A stretch of DNA of 64,000 bases from NCBI RefSeq assembly GCF_022430545.2, contig NZ_CP092488.2, forward strand, positions 1,178,001 through 1,242,000, in the 5' to 3' direction. Position numbers and translations under genes: made by a program. Source of the stretch: Mycobacterium paraterrae (lineage in GTDB: Bacteria; Actinomycetota; Actinomycetes; Mycobacteriales; Mycobacteriaceae). Positions within the stretch are counted from its first letter, which is position 1. Each line of letters starts with the position of its first letter. Shown in pieces: positions 25,708-34,564 of the stretch. The notes under the pieces were generated by a model. The model was not told the origin of the DNA and made no database searches. It saw only the letters and a program-made list of their open reading frames with translations.

Positions 25708-26160
25708 ATGGCCAAGCCGCCGCCCGCCCTCAACTCCGCCGGCACCGGCGTCCTCATCAAGTGGATGTCCCGTCTGAACACCGCGGCGTACAAGGCGTCC
25801 GGCGGCCGGGTCGGCGGCACGTTTCTGCAAGGAGCGCCGGTCGCGCTACTGACCACCATCGGCCGCAAAACCGGGGAGCCCCGCGTCAGCCCGCTGCTTT
25901 ACCTGCGCGACGGCAACCGGGTCGTACTGGTCGCCTCCCAGGGCGGCCGGGCCAACAACCCGATGTGGTACCTGAACCTCAAGGCCAACCCGCAAGTCAC
26001 GGTGCAGATCAAAAAAGAGGTGCTGAAGCTGACCGCGCGCGACGCCACCGACGCCGAACGCGACCAGTACTGGCCGCAACTCGTCACGATGTACTCCTCG
26101 TTCGAGGACTATCAGTCGTGGACTGACCGAGTCATCCCGATCGTCATCTGCGATCCCTAA
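25708..26160 (+). CDS. Deazaflavin (F420)-dependent nitroreductase-family protein (Ddn-like)
   Basis: A 150-residue split-beta-barrel protein of the F420-dependent Ddn family, orthologous in position to Rv3547. Landmarks are GGTFLQGAPVALLTTIGRKTGEPRVSPLLYL at about 35-65 (the family F420 phosphate-binding stretch, key residues Arg, Lys and Thr) and RANNPMWYLNLKANPQV near 80-96. Ddn activates nitroimidazole drugs in M. tuberculosis and reduces quinones with F420H2. The ATG follows GGAAGACCCG. It lies 6 bp before the epimerase-like gene. Confidence 0.92.
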   Translation: MAKPPPALNSAGTGVLIKWMSRLNTAAYKASGGRVGGTFLQGAPVALLTTIGRKTGEPRVSPLLYLRDGNRVVLVASQGGRANNPMWYLNLKANPQVTVQIKKEVLKLTARDATDAERDQYWPQLVTMYSSFEDYQSWTDRVIPIVICDP

Positions 26161-26166
26161 GGACAA

Positions 26167-27156
26167 ATGAAGGTTCTGATCACAGGCGGCACCGGATTCG
26201 TCGGCGCCTGGACAGCGAAGGCCGTCCAAGACGGCGGGCATCAAGCTCGATTCCTCGTGCGAAGCCCCGATCGGCTTCAAACCAGCGCCGGCCAGATCGG
26301 CGTTGACGTCACCGACCACGTCGTCGGGGACATCGCCGACCCGGACAGTACTGCCTCGGCATTACGCGGGTGTGACGCCGTCATTCATTGCGCAGCAATG
26401 GTTTCCACGGATCCGGCCCGCGCCGAGGAGATGTTGCGCACCAACCTCGAGGGCGCCCGCAACGTGCTCAGTGGGGCCGCGGCGGCCAAGCTGGATCCCA
26501 TCGTTCACGTGTCGAGTTTCACCGCGCTGTTTCGACCGGGCCTACCAATGCTTCATGCGGACCTGCCGGTGGTGGGTGGCTCAGACGGCTACGGGAAGTC
26601 CAAGGCGATCGTCGAAGCGTATGCGCGAGGCCTCCAAGACGCCGGCGCACCGGTGACCATCACTTATCCCGGCATGGTGCTGGGGCCGCCCGCGGGTGAC
26701 CAGTTCGGTGAGGCGGCTGAAGGAGTCGAGGCAGCGGTCAAGATGCGGGCTGTGCCTGGGCGCAGCGCCGCCTGGATTGTGGTGGACGTCCGCGACCTCG
26801 CCGCCTTGCATCTCGCGCTGTTACAGCCGGGGCAGGGTCCCCGCCGGTATATGGCTGGTGGTCAACGTATTACGGTCGATCGCATCGCAGCGCTGATCGG
26901 TGCGGCTGCTCGACGCACCCTGGTAGCTGTCCCAGTTCCCGATGTCGCGCTTCGCACCCTGGGGCGCGTGTTCGACGTCGTCGGCGACTATCTACCCTTC
27001 GAGACGCCCATCGACTCCGCGGCAATGCAGTACTACACCCAGATGCCGGCCTCCGACGACGCCCCTGCCGAACGCGACCTGGGCGTCAAGCATCGGGACG
27101 CCGCGCAGACTCTTGCCGCCACAGTGGACGGATTGCGGCAGGTCGGCCGCCTGTAG
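26167..27156 (+). CDS. NAD-dependent epimerase/dehydratase family protein
   Basis: A 329-residue extended SDR. The NAD(P) motif is ITGGTGFVGAWTA at residues 4-16; Ser and Thr lie in VHVSSFTALF near 115-124, and the catalytic Tyr-x3-Lys is YGKSK near 141-145. The C-terminal half (GGQRITVDRIAALIG) resembles the sugar/steroid-epimerase substrate domain. 3-beta-hydroxysteroid dehydrogenase-like activity is one possibility. It is 6 bp after ddn, so it may be part of the fadA5 transcript; it is not in the H37Rv order I know. Confidence 0.85.
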   Translation: MKVLITGGTGFVGAWTAKAVQDGGHQARFLVRSPDRLQTSAGQIGVDVTDHVVGDIADPDSTASALRGCDAVIHCAAMVSTDPARAEEMLRTNLEGARNVLSGAAAAKLDPIVHVSSFTALFRPGLPMLHADLPVVGGSDGYGKSKAIVEAYARGLQDAGAPVTITYPGMVLGPPAGDQFGEAAEGVEAAVKMRAVPGRSAAWIVVDVRDLAALHLALLQPGQGPRRYMAGGQRITVDRIAALIGAAARRTLVAVPVPDVALRTLGRVFDVVGDYLPFETPIDSAAMQYYTQMPASDDAPAERDLGVKHRDAAQTLAATVDGLRQVGRL

Positions 27157-27259
27157 CTTTTGCGGCACGTGACTCACTGATCGAAAGCTCTGATTCTCCT
27201 TAGTCATCCGGCGCTGTTCGGTTACATTGCGCTCACGTGAAGTTGCGACGGGGGGAATC

Positions 27260-28261
27260 ATGAGGGATTCACGGCGCTTCAGACGGTCATTGATCGTTGG
27301 TCTGCTGTCGGTCGGCATGCTGTCGCTAGGCTCCGCGCCTGCCTGGGCCGACGACGAGTCGATCGTGCTGGACCTGGTTCGGCACGGTGAAACCCTGAGC
27401 AACCTCAACGGAATCATCGACACTGAGCCGCCGGGAGCCCCACTCGACGCGACCGGAGTCGCTCAGGCGAACGAGGTGGCCAACTCGATCTACGGCGTCT
27501 TCAAAGACAACATCTCAGGGTTGTTCGCCTCGGACGCGACCCGGACCCAGCAGACCGCGGAACCGCTCGCTGCTCTACTGGGTGCACTCAACAAAGGCGC
27601 CGACCCGTTCCCCGTCGAGACACTGTCCGGGCTCAACGAGATTCCCGCTGGTGCCTTCGAGGGCCAGCAGACCCTCAGCCTGGACGGAATTCTTTACCTG
27701 TTGGGTCCCCTGTCGTGGACGCTCGGCTTCCCGCTGGTGCCGAATTTCGGCGACCCGAGCATGAACGGCATCACCTTCGACGAGAGTTTCGGCTCTGCAG
27801 TGCAACACATTTACGACGGCACCGTCGGGACTGGCGACGTGACGACGAATGACGTCGCGTACTCCAGCGCGGGCGCGATCGCGGTCTGGACGCTGATGAA
27901 CGTCAAAAACCCCGACTTCTCGATCATGTTCGACGAAGTAATCAACAACCAGGAATTCCTGCCCAACACCGGCCAGGTCGTGATCGAGGGCTCGCCCGGC
28001 GACTGGACGCTGGTCAGCTACGACGGCGTCGCCGTTCCTCAGGATCCGGGCCTGGGAACCGATCTGTTCGTCGACTTTCGCGACCTGATCGAGGCGCCCC
28101 AGTTTGCCTACTACGACATCTATGAGGCTCTGCTGACCGGCAACTCGACGATGATCGACAACGCGATCCAGACCGGCCTGAGTCAGGTCGATACAGCGCT
28201 GAGCCAATTCCCCGTCGAGGTGTTCAATGACATCGTCACGGCTTTCGGCGGTTCGCTCTGA
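27260..28261 (+). CDS. Secreted histidine-phosphatase-like protein with an atypical second active-site region
   Basis: A 333-residue protein with a signal peptide (RRFRRS, hydrophobic core, APAWA-DD near residue 30). The phosphohistidine motif LVRHGETLSN gives Arg41-His42-Gly43, placing it in the phosphoglycerate-mutase/histidine-phosphatase superfamily. The region that normally holds the second catalytic His appears to be DVAYSSAGAIAVW (residues about 198-210), with Ser rather than His. The ATG at 27260 follows GGGGGAATC. Its 3' end overlaps the convergent gene by 26 bp. Its substrate is unknown. Confidence 0.83.
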   Translation: MRDSRRFRRSLIVGLLSVGMLSLGSAPAWADDESIVLDLVRHGETLSNLNGIIDTEPPGAPLDATGVAQANEVANSIYGVFKDNISGLFASDATRTQQTAEPLAALLGALNKGADPFPVETLSGLNEIPAGAFEGQQTLSLDGILYLLGPLSWTLGFPLVPNFGDPSMNGITFDESFGSAVQHIYDGTVGTGDVTTNDVAYSSAGAIAVWTLMNVKNPDFSIMFDEVINNQEFLPNTGQVVIEGSPGDWTLVSYDGVAVPQDPGLGTDLFVDFRDLIEAPQFAYYDIYEALLTGNSTMIDNAIQTGLSQVDTALSQFPVEVFNDIVTAFGGSL

Positions 28262-28946
28262 GCCATTCCTGTTGTCGGCGAATGAATGTCATATCGACGA
28301 CGGCGCCGTGACCGGGTACGTAGATGGCCTCGGATCCTCCGAGGGTCAGTAGTCGGTCGAGGGTCTCCGGCCAATCCTCGACGTCGGAATCGCCGTCGAT
28401 CGCCGGGTCACCGGATTCTTCGAGTAGGTCGCCGGTGAACACCACGGTCGGCTCGCCAGTTACTCCGCGCGCGATCACGATCAGGTCGGCGTCGGTGTGG
28501 CCACGTCCCGGGCGGGCGATCGCAACCTGACGGTTGCCGAGGTCGATGACGGCATCATCGACCGCGTGTTGCGGCGGCCGCAGCGCAGCGATCGCGCAGT
28601 AGACCTCCGCCTCGTTAGCCCCATAGCTCAACGCGTCGTCGCGCAGACCATCAGTCTGGGCAGTCAGGCAGTCCAACACCTCTGGTGCACAGTATCTTTC
28701 GGCGTCACGGAAGACGCCGGAACCGAGCACGTGGTCGAAATGCTTGTGGGTCAAGACGACGTGACTGACGTCCTGCCCGGCAAACTCACGCACGTCGTTG
28801 CGGATCGCCTGCGCCTCGGTGAGCGTGGTACCAGTGTCGACGAGCAGTGCCCCGTTGCAACCCTGAACCACCCCAACTGTGACGTCGAGAAAAGGCAGAC
28901 GGCAGCGATGAACGCTATCGGTCAGTGACTCCCAGTCGAAGTGCAC
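28236..28946 (-). CDS. Metallo-beta-lactamase-fold hydrolase
   Basis: A 236-residue MBL-fold protein. The metal motif THKHFDHVLG gives His67, His69, Asp71 and His72. Further ligands are likely in RPGRGHTDADLIV, in VVFTGDLLEESG and in the C-terminal VPGHGAVVD. It starts with GTG at 28946 and is divergent from nothing close: the SDR gene upstream ends at 28959 on the same strand, so it may be the distal gene of that KstR2-controlled transcript. The hydrolysed bond is not deducible. Confidence 0.88.
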   Translation of the reverse strand: MHFDWESLTDSVHRCRLPFLDVTVGVVQGCNGALLVDTGTTLTEAQAIRNDVREFAGQDVSHVVLTHKHFDHVLGSGVFRDAERYCAPEVLDCLTAQTDGLRDDALSYGANEAEVYCAIAALRPPQHAVDDAVIDLGNRQVAIARPGRGHTDADLIVIARGVTGEPTVVFTGDLLEESGDPAIDGDSDVEDWPETLDRLLTLGGSEAIYVPGHGAVVDMTFIRRQQEWLRANRRKP

Positions 28947-28958
28947 GCGACTGTTGTA

Positions 28959-29864
28959 TCAGGCTCCGTACACGGGGACCGGTTGACGCGCCTTGGCGAG
29001 CAGGTCGGCGACCACCGGCCCCAACTCGGCGGGATCCCACCGGGCGCCCTTGTCGCTTTGCGGTCCGTGCGCCCAGCCCTCGGCGACTCGGATCTTGCCG
29101 CCCTCGACCTCGAACACCTGCCCGGTGATATCGCGAGACTCCTTGCTGCCCAACCACACCACCAATGGCGAGACATTTTCCGGTGCCATCGCGTCGAAGT
29201 CGTCGTCCTGGGTGGACATCATGTCGGCGAACACGGTCTCGGTCATCCGGGTGCGGGCCGACGGCGCGATCGCGTTGACCGTCACGCCGTAGCGGCCCAT
29301 CTCGGCGGCACCGACCAGCGTCATCGCCGCGATGCCGGCCTTAGCTGCGCTGTAGTTGCCCTGCCCGACGCTGCCCTGCAGGCCCGCACCGGAGCTGGTG
29401 TTGATGATCCGCGCATCGACGCTTTTTCCCTCTTTGCTGAGTCCGCGCCAGTAGGACGCAGCGTGCCGCATCGTTGCAAAGTGTCCCTTGAGGTGGACCG
29501 CGATGACCGCGTCGAATTCTTCTTCGCTGGTGTTGGCCATCATGCGGTCGCGCACGATGCCGGCATTGTTCACCAGGACGTCGAGGCCGCCGAAGGTGTC
29601 CACGGCGGTCTGGATCAGCGCGGCGGCCTGATTCCAGTCGGCGATGTTGGAGCCGTTGGCCACGGCTTCGCCTCCAGCAGCGGCGATTTCGTCGACCACA
29701 CTTTGCGCCGCGCTGCCGCCACTGGCCGGGGAACCGTCCAAGCCCACCCCGATGTCGTTGACGACGACCCGGGCACCCTCCGCCGCGAAAGCCAAGGCGT
29801 GTGCGCGCCCGATACCGCCGCCCGCTCCGGTGACGATGACGACGCGGCCGTCGACTAGTCCCAT
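28959..29864 (-). CDS. Short-chain dehydrogenase/reductase (Rv3548c-like, KstR2 regulon)
   Basis: A 301-residue SDR resembling the dehydrogenase domain of peroxisomal multifunctional enzyme type 2. The NAD motif is VTGAGGGIGRAHALAFA near 10-26, NNAG is at LVNNAGIVRDRMM, and the catalytic set is TSSGAGLQGSVGQGNYSAAK (Ser, Tyr, Lys). The C-terminal extension is rich in charged residues. It lies 12 bp after the next SDR gene, behind the KstR2 operator at 30677-30692, so a role in HIP (C/D-ring) degradation is expected. Confidence 0.92.
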   Translation of the reverse strand: MGLVDGRVVIVTGAGGGIGRAHALAFAAEGARVVVNDIGVGLDGSPASGGSAAQSVVDEIAAAGGEAVANGSNIADWNQAAALIQTAVDTFGGLDVLVNNAGIVRDRMMANTSEEEFDAVIAVHLKGHFATMRHAASYWRGLSKEGKSVDARIINTSSGAGLQGSVGQGNYSAAKAGIAAMTLVGAAEMGRYGVTVNAIAPSARTRMTETVFADMMSTQDDDFDAMAPENVSPLVVWLGSKESRDITGQVFEVEGGKIRVAEGWAHGPQSDKGARWDPAELGPVVADLLAKARQPVPVYGA

Positions 29865-29876
29865 TCTCGTGACTCC

Positions 29877-30662
29877 TTACTTGATCGAGGTTGCAGTGGT
29901 CGTGGCCAGATAGTGCGGCGGTTCGCCGCCGCCGTGCACCTCGAGCGACGCGCCGCTGATGTAGGACGCCGCGTCCGAGGCGAGAAATGCTGCGGCCCAA
30001 CCCACATCGGCAGGTGTTGCCAGCCGGCCGAGCGGCACGTTCTTCGAGATCGCGGCAATCGAGTCGGCGTCGCCGTAGAACAACTCCGACTGCTCGGTCT
30101 CACACATGCCGACAACGCAGGCGTTCACCCGGACCTTCGGACCCCACTCCACGGCGAGCGTTTGGGTGAGGCTCTCTAGGCCAGCCTTGGCCGCGCCGTA
30201 GGCACCTGTCCCCGGGGACGGCCGACGGCCGCTCAAGCTGCAGATGTTGACGATCGATCCGCCGCCCGACTGGGTCTGCATGACGTCGTTGGCGTACTGG
30301 GAGACCGAGAGGGCACCGAGAAGGTTCAGTTCGATGATCTTGCGGTTGAACTTGGCGCTGGACTCCGCAGTCAAGACGAACGGCGATCCGCCCGCGTTGT
30401 TCACCACCGAGTCGAGGTGACCGTGCTTCGCGACGATTGCGTCGATCATCGCCTTGACGGCGTCGTCGTCGCGGATGTCGCAGGGGTGAAATTCGTAGGG
30501 CAGCCCGTCGACCGCACGCCGGGCGCAGGTGACAACGGTGGCACCCTGCTCGGCGAAAACGCGGCTGATCCCGGCGCCTACCCCTCGAACGCCGCCGGTC
30601 ACGAGCACGACCCGGCCGGTGAGCCCAAAGCTGAACGCGGGGCCTCCGTCGGCATGAGTCAC
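29877..30662 (-). CDS. Short-chain dehydrogenase/reductase (Rv3549c-like, KstR2 regulon)
   Basis: A 261-residue classical SDR. VVLVTGGVRGVGAGISRVFA near 17-36 binds the cofactor, NNAG is in VVNNAGGSPF, and the catalytic set is NICSLSGRRPSPGTGAYGAAK. It starts with GTG at 30662. TACGCT stands 6 nt upstream of that codon and the KstR2 palindrome lies just behind it, indicating a leaderless KstR2-controlled transcript. Longer in-frame readings cross the operator and echA20 and are rejected. Confidence 0.92.
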   Translation of the reverse strand: MTHADGGPAFSFGLTGRVVLVTGGVRGVGAGISRVFAEQGATVVTCARRAVDGLPYEFHPCDIRDDDAVKAMIDAIVAKHGHLDSVVNNAGGSPFVLTAESSAKFNRKIIELNLLGALSVSQYANDVMQTQSGGGSIVNICSLSGRRPSPGTGAYGAAKAGLESLTQTLAVEWGPKVRVNACVVGMCETEQSELFYGDADSIAAISKNVPLGRLATPADVGWAAAFLASDAASYISGASLEVHGGGEPPHYLATTTATSIK

Positions 30663-30676
30663 TGTGCTAGCGTACC

Positions 30677-30692
30677 AAGCAAGTGCTTGCTT
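30677..30692. promoter_or_regulatory. KstR2 operator between the SDR operon and echA20-ipdABC
   Basis: AAGCAAGTGCTTGCTT is a perfect 7+2+7 palindrome that fits the KstR2 consensus AnCAAGnnCTTGnT. It lies 14 bp from the minus-strand GTG at 30662 and 46 bp from the echA20 ATG at 30739. Confidence 0.9.
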
Positions 30693-30738
30693 AGGTAATC
30701 GTCCCCATCGTCCCCCAAGGAAGTGGTCGAGGATCTCG

Positions 30739-31494
30739 ATGACAATTACGTCCCGCACCGTCGAACCGGGGATAGTCGCGGTCACCGTCGACTTCCCGCC
30801 CGTCAATGCCATCCCGTCGCGCGGCTGGTTCGAGCTCGGCGAGGTACTGACCGCCGCCGGCGACGACCCCAGCACGCACGCGGTGATCCTGCGCGCCGAG
30901 GGCCGCGGCTTCAACGCCGGCGTCGACATCAAAGAGATGCAGCGCACCGAGGGATTCACCGCGTTGATCGACGCGAACCGGGGCTGTTTCGCAGCCTTCC
31001 GCGCCGTGTACGAATGCGCGGTTCCGGTGATCGCCGCGGTCAACGGGTTTTGTGTGGGCGGCGGCATCGGTCTGGTCGGTAACGCCGACGTGATCGTCGC
31101 GTCGGACGATGCGACGTTCGGCTTGCCCGAAGTGGAGCGCGGCGCGCTCGGCGCGGCGACCCATTTGTCGAGACTGGTGCCGCAGCACATGATGCGGCGC
31201 CTATTCTTCACCGCGGCGACCGTCGACGCCGCGACCCTGCACCACTTCGGCTCCGTGCACGAGGTAGTTCCCCGCGCCGAACTCGACGAAGCCGCGCTGC
31301 GGGTCGCGCGCGACATCGCCGCCAAGGACACCCGGGTGATCCGCGCGGCGAAGGAGGCGCTCAACCTGATCGACGTGCAGCGGGTGAACTCGAGTTACCG
31401 CATGGAGCAAGGCTTTACCTTCGAGCTCAACCTCGCCGGAGTGGCCGACGAACACCGCGACGCGTTCGCCGGCACCGATAAGGGCAAGAAATAA
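30739..31494 (+). CDS. echA20: Crotonase-family ring-D hydrolase EchA20
   Basis: A 251-residue crotonase-fold enzyme, orthologous to Rv3550, which hydrolytically opens ring D of the HIP-derived HIEC-CoA. The oxyanion-hole segments are AEGRGFNAGVDIKEM near 54-68 and NGFCVGGGIGLVGNADVIVA near 103-122; LPEVERGALG follows. The ATG at 30739 has CGAGGATC upstream. Its stop overlaps the ipdA start, giving a tight echA20-ipdA-ipdB-ipdC operon. Confidence 0.96.
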   Translation: MTITSRTVEPGIVAVTVDFPPVNAIPSRGWFELGEVLTAAGDDPSTHAVILRAEGRGFNAGVDIKEMQRTEGFTALIDANRGCFAAFRAVYECAVPVIAAVNGFCVGGGIGLVGNADVIVASDDATFGLPEVERGALGAATHLSRLVPQHMMRRLFFTAATVDAATLHHFGSVHEVVPRAELDEAALRVARDIAAKDTRVIRAAKEALNLIDVQRVNSSYRMEQGFTFELNLAGVADEHRDAFAGTDKGKK

Positions 31495-32378
31495 TGACGA
31501 ACAAGGTCATTTCGCTCGACGACGCGGTTGCGCAGGTGCGCGACGGCATGACCATCGGCATCGGCGGTTGGGGCTCGCGGCGCAAGCCGATGGCGTTCGT
31601 CCGCGCGCTGTTGCGCACCGATGTCAAGGATCTGACCGTTGTTACCTATGGCGGGCCGGACCTCGGACTGCTGTGCTCGGCGGGCAAGGTCAAGCGGGTC
31701 TATTACGGGTTCGTGTCGCTGGATTCGCCGCCGTTCTACGATCCGTGGTTCGCCAAGGCGCGCGCTGGCGGTTCGCTGGAGGCCCGCGAAATGGACGAGG
31801 GTATGCTGCGCTGCGGGCTCCAAGCTGCGGCACAACGTCTGCCTTTCTTGCCAATTCGCGCGGGCCTGGGCAGTTCGGTGATCGACTTCTGGGAAGGTGA
31901 ACTCAAGACGGTCACCAGTCCGTACCCGGCACCGGGCGGTGGCCACGAGACGCTGTTGGCGATGCCGGCGCTGAACCTGGACGCCGCATTCGTGCATCTC
32001 AACCTCGGTGACGAGCGTGGTAACGCCGCCTACACCGGCGTCGACCCCTACTTCGACGACCTGTTCCTGATGGCCGCCGAGCAGCGCTATCTGTCGGTGG
32101 AGCGCATCGTCACGACCGACGAACTGATCAAAGCCGTTCCGCCACAGGCATTGCTGGTGAACCGGATGATGGTCGACGGCGTGGTGGAGGCGCCCGGTGG
32201 CGCGCACTTCACCACCGCGGCACCGGATTACGGCCGGGACGAGAAGTTCCAGCGCCACTACGCCGAGGCTGCCGGCAGCGACGAAGGCTGGCAAACATTC
32301 GTGCAGACCTACCTGTCCGGCGGCGAAGCCGAATACCAAGCGGCCGTGCGTAAATTCGCTGAGGAGGCGTCATCGTGA
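31494..32378 (+). CDS. ipdA: COCHEA-CoA hydrolase IpdA subunit
   Basis: A 294-residue class I CoA-transferase-fold alpha subunit, orthologous to Rv3551. With IpdB it hydrolytically opens the last steroid ring (ring C). The N-terminal VISLDDAVAQVRDGMTIGIG and WGSRRKPMAFVRALL near 23-37 are typical, as is the central FVHLNLGDERGNAAYTG near 164-180. It overlaps echA20 by one base (stop A shared with ATG) and ipdB by 4 bp. Confidence 0.96.
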   Translation: MTNKVISLDDAVAQVRDGMTIGIGGWGSRRKPMAFVRALLRTDVKDLTVVTYGGPDLGLLCSAGKVKRVYYGFVSLDSPPFYDPWFAKARAGGSLEAREMDEGMLRCGLQAAAQRLPFLPIRAGLGSSVIDFWEGELKTVTSPYPAPGGGHETLLAMPALNLDAAFVHLNLGDERGNAAYTGVDPYFDDLFLMAAEQRYLSVERIVTTDELIKAVPPQALLVNRMMVDGVVEAPGGAHFTTAAPDYGRDEKFQRHYAEAAGSDEGWQTFVQTYLSGGEAEYQAAVRKFAEEASS

Positions 32379-33115
32379 GCAGCCGTGCCGAGGTCTGCGC
32401 GGTCGCCTGCGCCGACCTGTTCCGCGACGCGGGCGAGATCATGATCAGCCCGATGACCAACATGGCGTCGGTCGGCGCGCGACTGGCCCGACTGACCTTC
32501 TCCCCCGACATCCTGCTGACCGACGGCGAAGCGCAACTGCTCGCCGACACTCCGGCATTGGGCAAGACCGGCCCCGTCGAGGGTTGGATGCCGTTCGGCC
32601 GGGTCTTCGAAACCCTGGCTTGGGGCCGACGCCATGTGGTGATGGGCGCCAATCAGGTTGACAGGTACGGTAATCAGAACATCTCGGCCTTCGGCCCACT
32701 GCAGCAGCCCAAGCGCCAAATGTTCGGTGTCCGCGGGGCGCCGGGCAACGCCATCAACCACGCGACGAGCTACTGGGTCGGCAACCACTCCAAGCGAGTC
32801 TTCTGCGACAAGGTCGACGTGGTGTGTGGCATCGGCTGGGACAACATCGACAGCGCCAACCCAGCTTTCCGGTTCGCCAACACCTACCGGGTGGTGTCGA
32901 ATCTCGGCGTGTTCGACTTCGGCGGCCCAGATCACACCATGCGTGCCCTCTCGCTGCATCCCGGCGTCACCGCAGACGAGGTCCGCGAGAACACGTCGTT
33001 CGAGATCCACGGCCTCGACGACGCCGACGAGTCCCGACTGCCGACCGACGACGAATTGCACCTGATCCGCGAGGTCATCGATCCGAAGTCACTGCGCGAC
33101 CGGGAGATCCGATGA
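32375..33115 (+). CDS. ipdB: COCHEA-CoA hydrolase IpdB subunit
   Basis: A 246-residue CoA-transferase-fold beta subunit, orthologous to Rv3552. MISPMTNMASVGARLARLTF near 23-42 and RGAPGNAINHATSYWVGNHS near 119-138 are recognisable family segments. It starts with GTG at 32375 inside the end of ipdA (GTGA overlap) and its TGA overlaps the ipdC ATG, so the subunits are translationally coupled. Confidence 0.96.
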   Translation: MSSRAEVCAVACADLFRDAGEIMISPMTNMASVGARLARLTFSPDILLTDGEAQLLADTPALGKTGPVEGWMPFGRVFETLAWGRRHVVMGANQVDRYGNQNISAFGPLQQPKRQMFGVRGAPGNAINHATSYWVGNHSKRVFCDKVDVVCGIGWDNIDSANPAFRFANTYRVVSNLGVFDFGGPDHTMRALSLHPGVTADEVRENTSFEIHGLDDADESRLPTDDELHLIREVIDPKSLRDREIR

Positions 33116-34176
33116 CCAAGCTGCGGACTCCGCTGACCGAGCTGATCGGCATCGAGCACCCGGTGGTGCAAACCGGAATGGGCTGGGTCGCCGGCGCGCG
33201 ACTGGTGGCGGCGACGTCGAATGCGGGTGGGCTCGGGATCCTGGCCTCGGCCACCATGACGCTCGACGAGTTGGCCGTCGCGATCGGCAAGGTCAAGGCG
33301 GCCACCGACAAGCCGTTCGGGGTGAACATCCGCGCCGACGCCGGCGATGCCGGCGATCGGGTCGAGTTGATGATCCGGGAGGGCGTCAAGGTGGCGTCAT
33401 TCGCGCTGGCGCCCAAGCAGGAGCTGATCGCCAAGCTCAAAGAAGCCGGCTCTGTGGTCATTCCGTCGGTCGGCCTGGCCAAGCACGCCCGCAAGGTGGC
33501 GTCCTGGGGCGCCGACGCCGTGATCGTCCAGGGCGGTGAGGGCGGTGGCCACACCGGCCCGATCGCCACCACTCTGCTGCTGCCTTCGGTACTCGACGCG
33601 GTCAACATTCCGGTGATCGCCGCGGGCGGTTTCTTCGACGGCCGCGGCCTGGCGGCGGCGCTGTCCTACGGCGCGGCCGGCGTGGCGATGGGCACCCGCT
33701 TCCTGCTGACATCCGATTCCACCGTGCCCGACGCGGTCAAGCAGCGTTACCTGCAGTCGGCGCTCGACGGCACCGTAGTCACCACACGCGTAGACGGCAT
33801 GCCGCATCGCGTGCTGCGCACCGGCTTGGTCGAGAAGCTGGAAAGCGGCTCACCCGCAAGGGGATTCGCCGCCGCGGTCGGCAATGCCGCCAGGTTCAAG
33901 AAGATGTCCGGCATGACCTGGTCGTCGATGATCCGCGACGGGCTGGCGATGCGGCACGGCAAGGACCTGACTTGGTCGCAAGTCGTGATGGCGGCCAACA
34001 CCCCGATGCTGCTCAAAGCCGGTCTGGTCGAGGGCAATACCGACGCCGGCGTGCTCGCCTCCGGCCAGGTGGCCGGAATCGTCGAGGACCTGCCGTCGTG
34101 TGCGGAGCTGATCGACGCGATCGTCACCGACGCGATCAAGCACCTGCAGGCCGCAACGGCGTTCGTGGAACCCTAG
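33112..34176 (+). CDS. ipdC: NAD(P)H-dependent flavin (2-nitropropane-dioxygenase-like) oxidoreductase IpdC
   Basis: A 354-residue FMN TIM-barrel protein of the nitronate-monooxygenase/enoyl-reductase family, orthologous to Rv3553. Features are VVQTGMGWVAGARLVAATS near 18-36, VQGGEGGGHTGPIATTLLLP near 141-160 and AGGFFDGRGLAAALSYGAAG near 168-187. It is needed for ring-C/D (HIP) degradation and probably reduces or oxidises a COCHEA-type CoA intermediate. It is the last gene of the echA20 operon and converges on the VOC gene 10 bp away. Confidence 0.95.
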   Translation: MTKLRTPLTELIGIEHPVVQTGMGWVAGARLVAATSNAGGLGILASATMTLDELAVAIGKVKAATDKPFGVNIRADAGDAGDRVELMIREGVKVASFALAPKQELIAKLKEAGSVVIPSVGLAKHARKVASWGADAVIVQGGEGGGHTGPIATTLLLPSVLDAVNIPVIAAGGFFDGRGLAAALSYGAAGVAMGTRFLLTSDSTVPDAVKQRYLQSALDGTVVTTRVDGMPHRVLRTGLVEKLESGSPARGFAAAVGNAARFKKMSGMTWSSMIRDGLAMRHGKDLTWSQVVMAANTPMLLKAGLVEGNTDAGVLASGQVAGIVEDLPSCAELIDAIVTDAIKHLQAATAFVEP

Positions 34177-34186
34177 CCGATCGAGG

Positions 34187-34564
34187 CTACGACTCCACCA
34201 CCAGCAGCGTGTGCCCGGTTGGGTCGCGGAACCAGAACATCGGCGGCACCGGTTCCCCCATCCGCGCCACGTCCGCGTCGACGTCGACGCCGAGGTCCTT
34301 CATCGCTTGATGGGTGGCGTCGATGTCGTTGGTGGTCAATGTGATACCGGTGATGGTCGGCTCGACCGGCCCACTGTCCGGCGGCGGCGGCGCCAGCGCG
34401 ATGCCGGCGGTGCCCTCGGGCGGATAGACCTCGATCCAGCGGTAGCCGCCGCCGAACGGAGTGTCGGTCCGCTTCTCGAATCCGAGTGATTCGTAGAACG
34501 CGACCGCCTTGTCCTGGTCGGGCGTCGGTACGCACACCAAGCTCATCGTCGTCAAGCCCGTCAT
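34187..34564 (-). CDS. VOC-fold (glyoxalase/bleomycin-resistance-like) protein
   Basis: A 125-residue single VOC module: LTTMSLVCVPTPDQDKAVAF (beta1 and helix), FYESLGFEKRTDTPFGGGYRW, then TGITLTTNDIDATHQAMKDL and MFWFRDPTGHTLLVVES at the end. It probably dimerises, and a metal may be bound through Glu and His residues. The ATG at 34564 overlaps the stop of the DUF899 gene as ATGA. It belongs to a two-gene unit divergent from a TetR regulator and unrelated to the H37Rv gene order here. Confidence 0.85.
   Translation of the reverse strand: MTGLTTMSLVCVPTPDQDKAVAFYESLGFEKRTDTPFGGGYRWIEVYPPEGTAGIALAPPPPDSGPVEPTITGITLTTNDIDATHQAMKDLGVDVDADVARMGEPVPPMFWFRDPTGHTLLVVES

Noticed and set aside
29877..31364. 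Extended reading of the SDR gene upstream of 30662
   Set aside because: It would run through the KstR2 operator and the antisense of echA20; the GTG at 30662 with TACGCT 6 nt before it is a better start.
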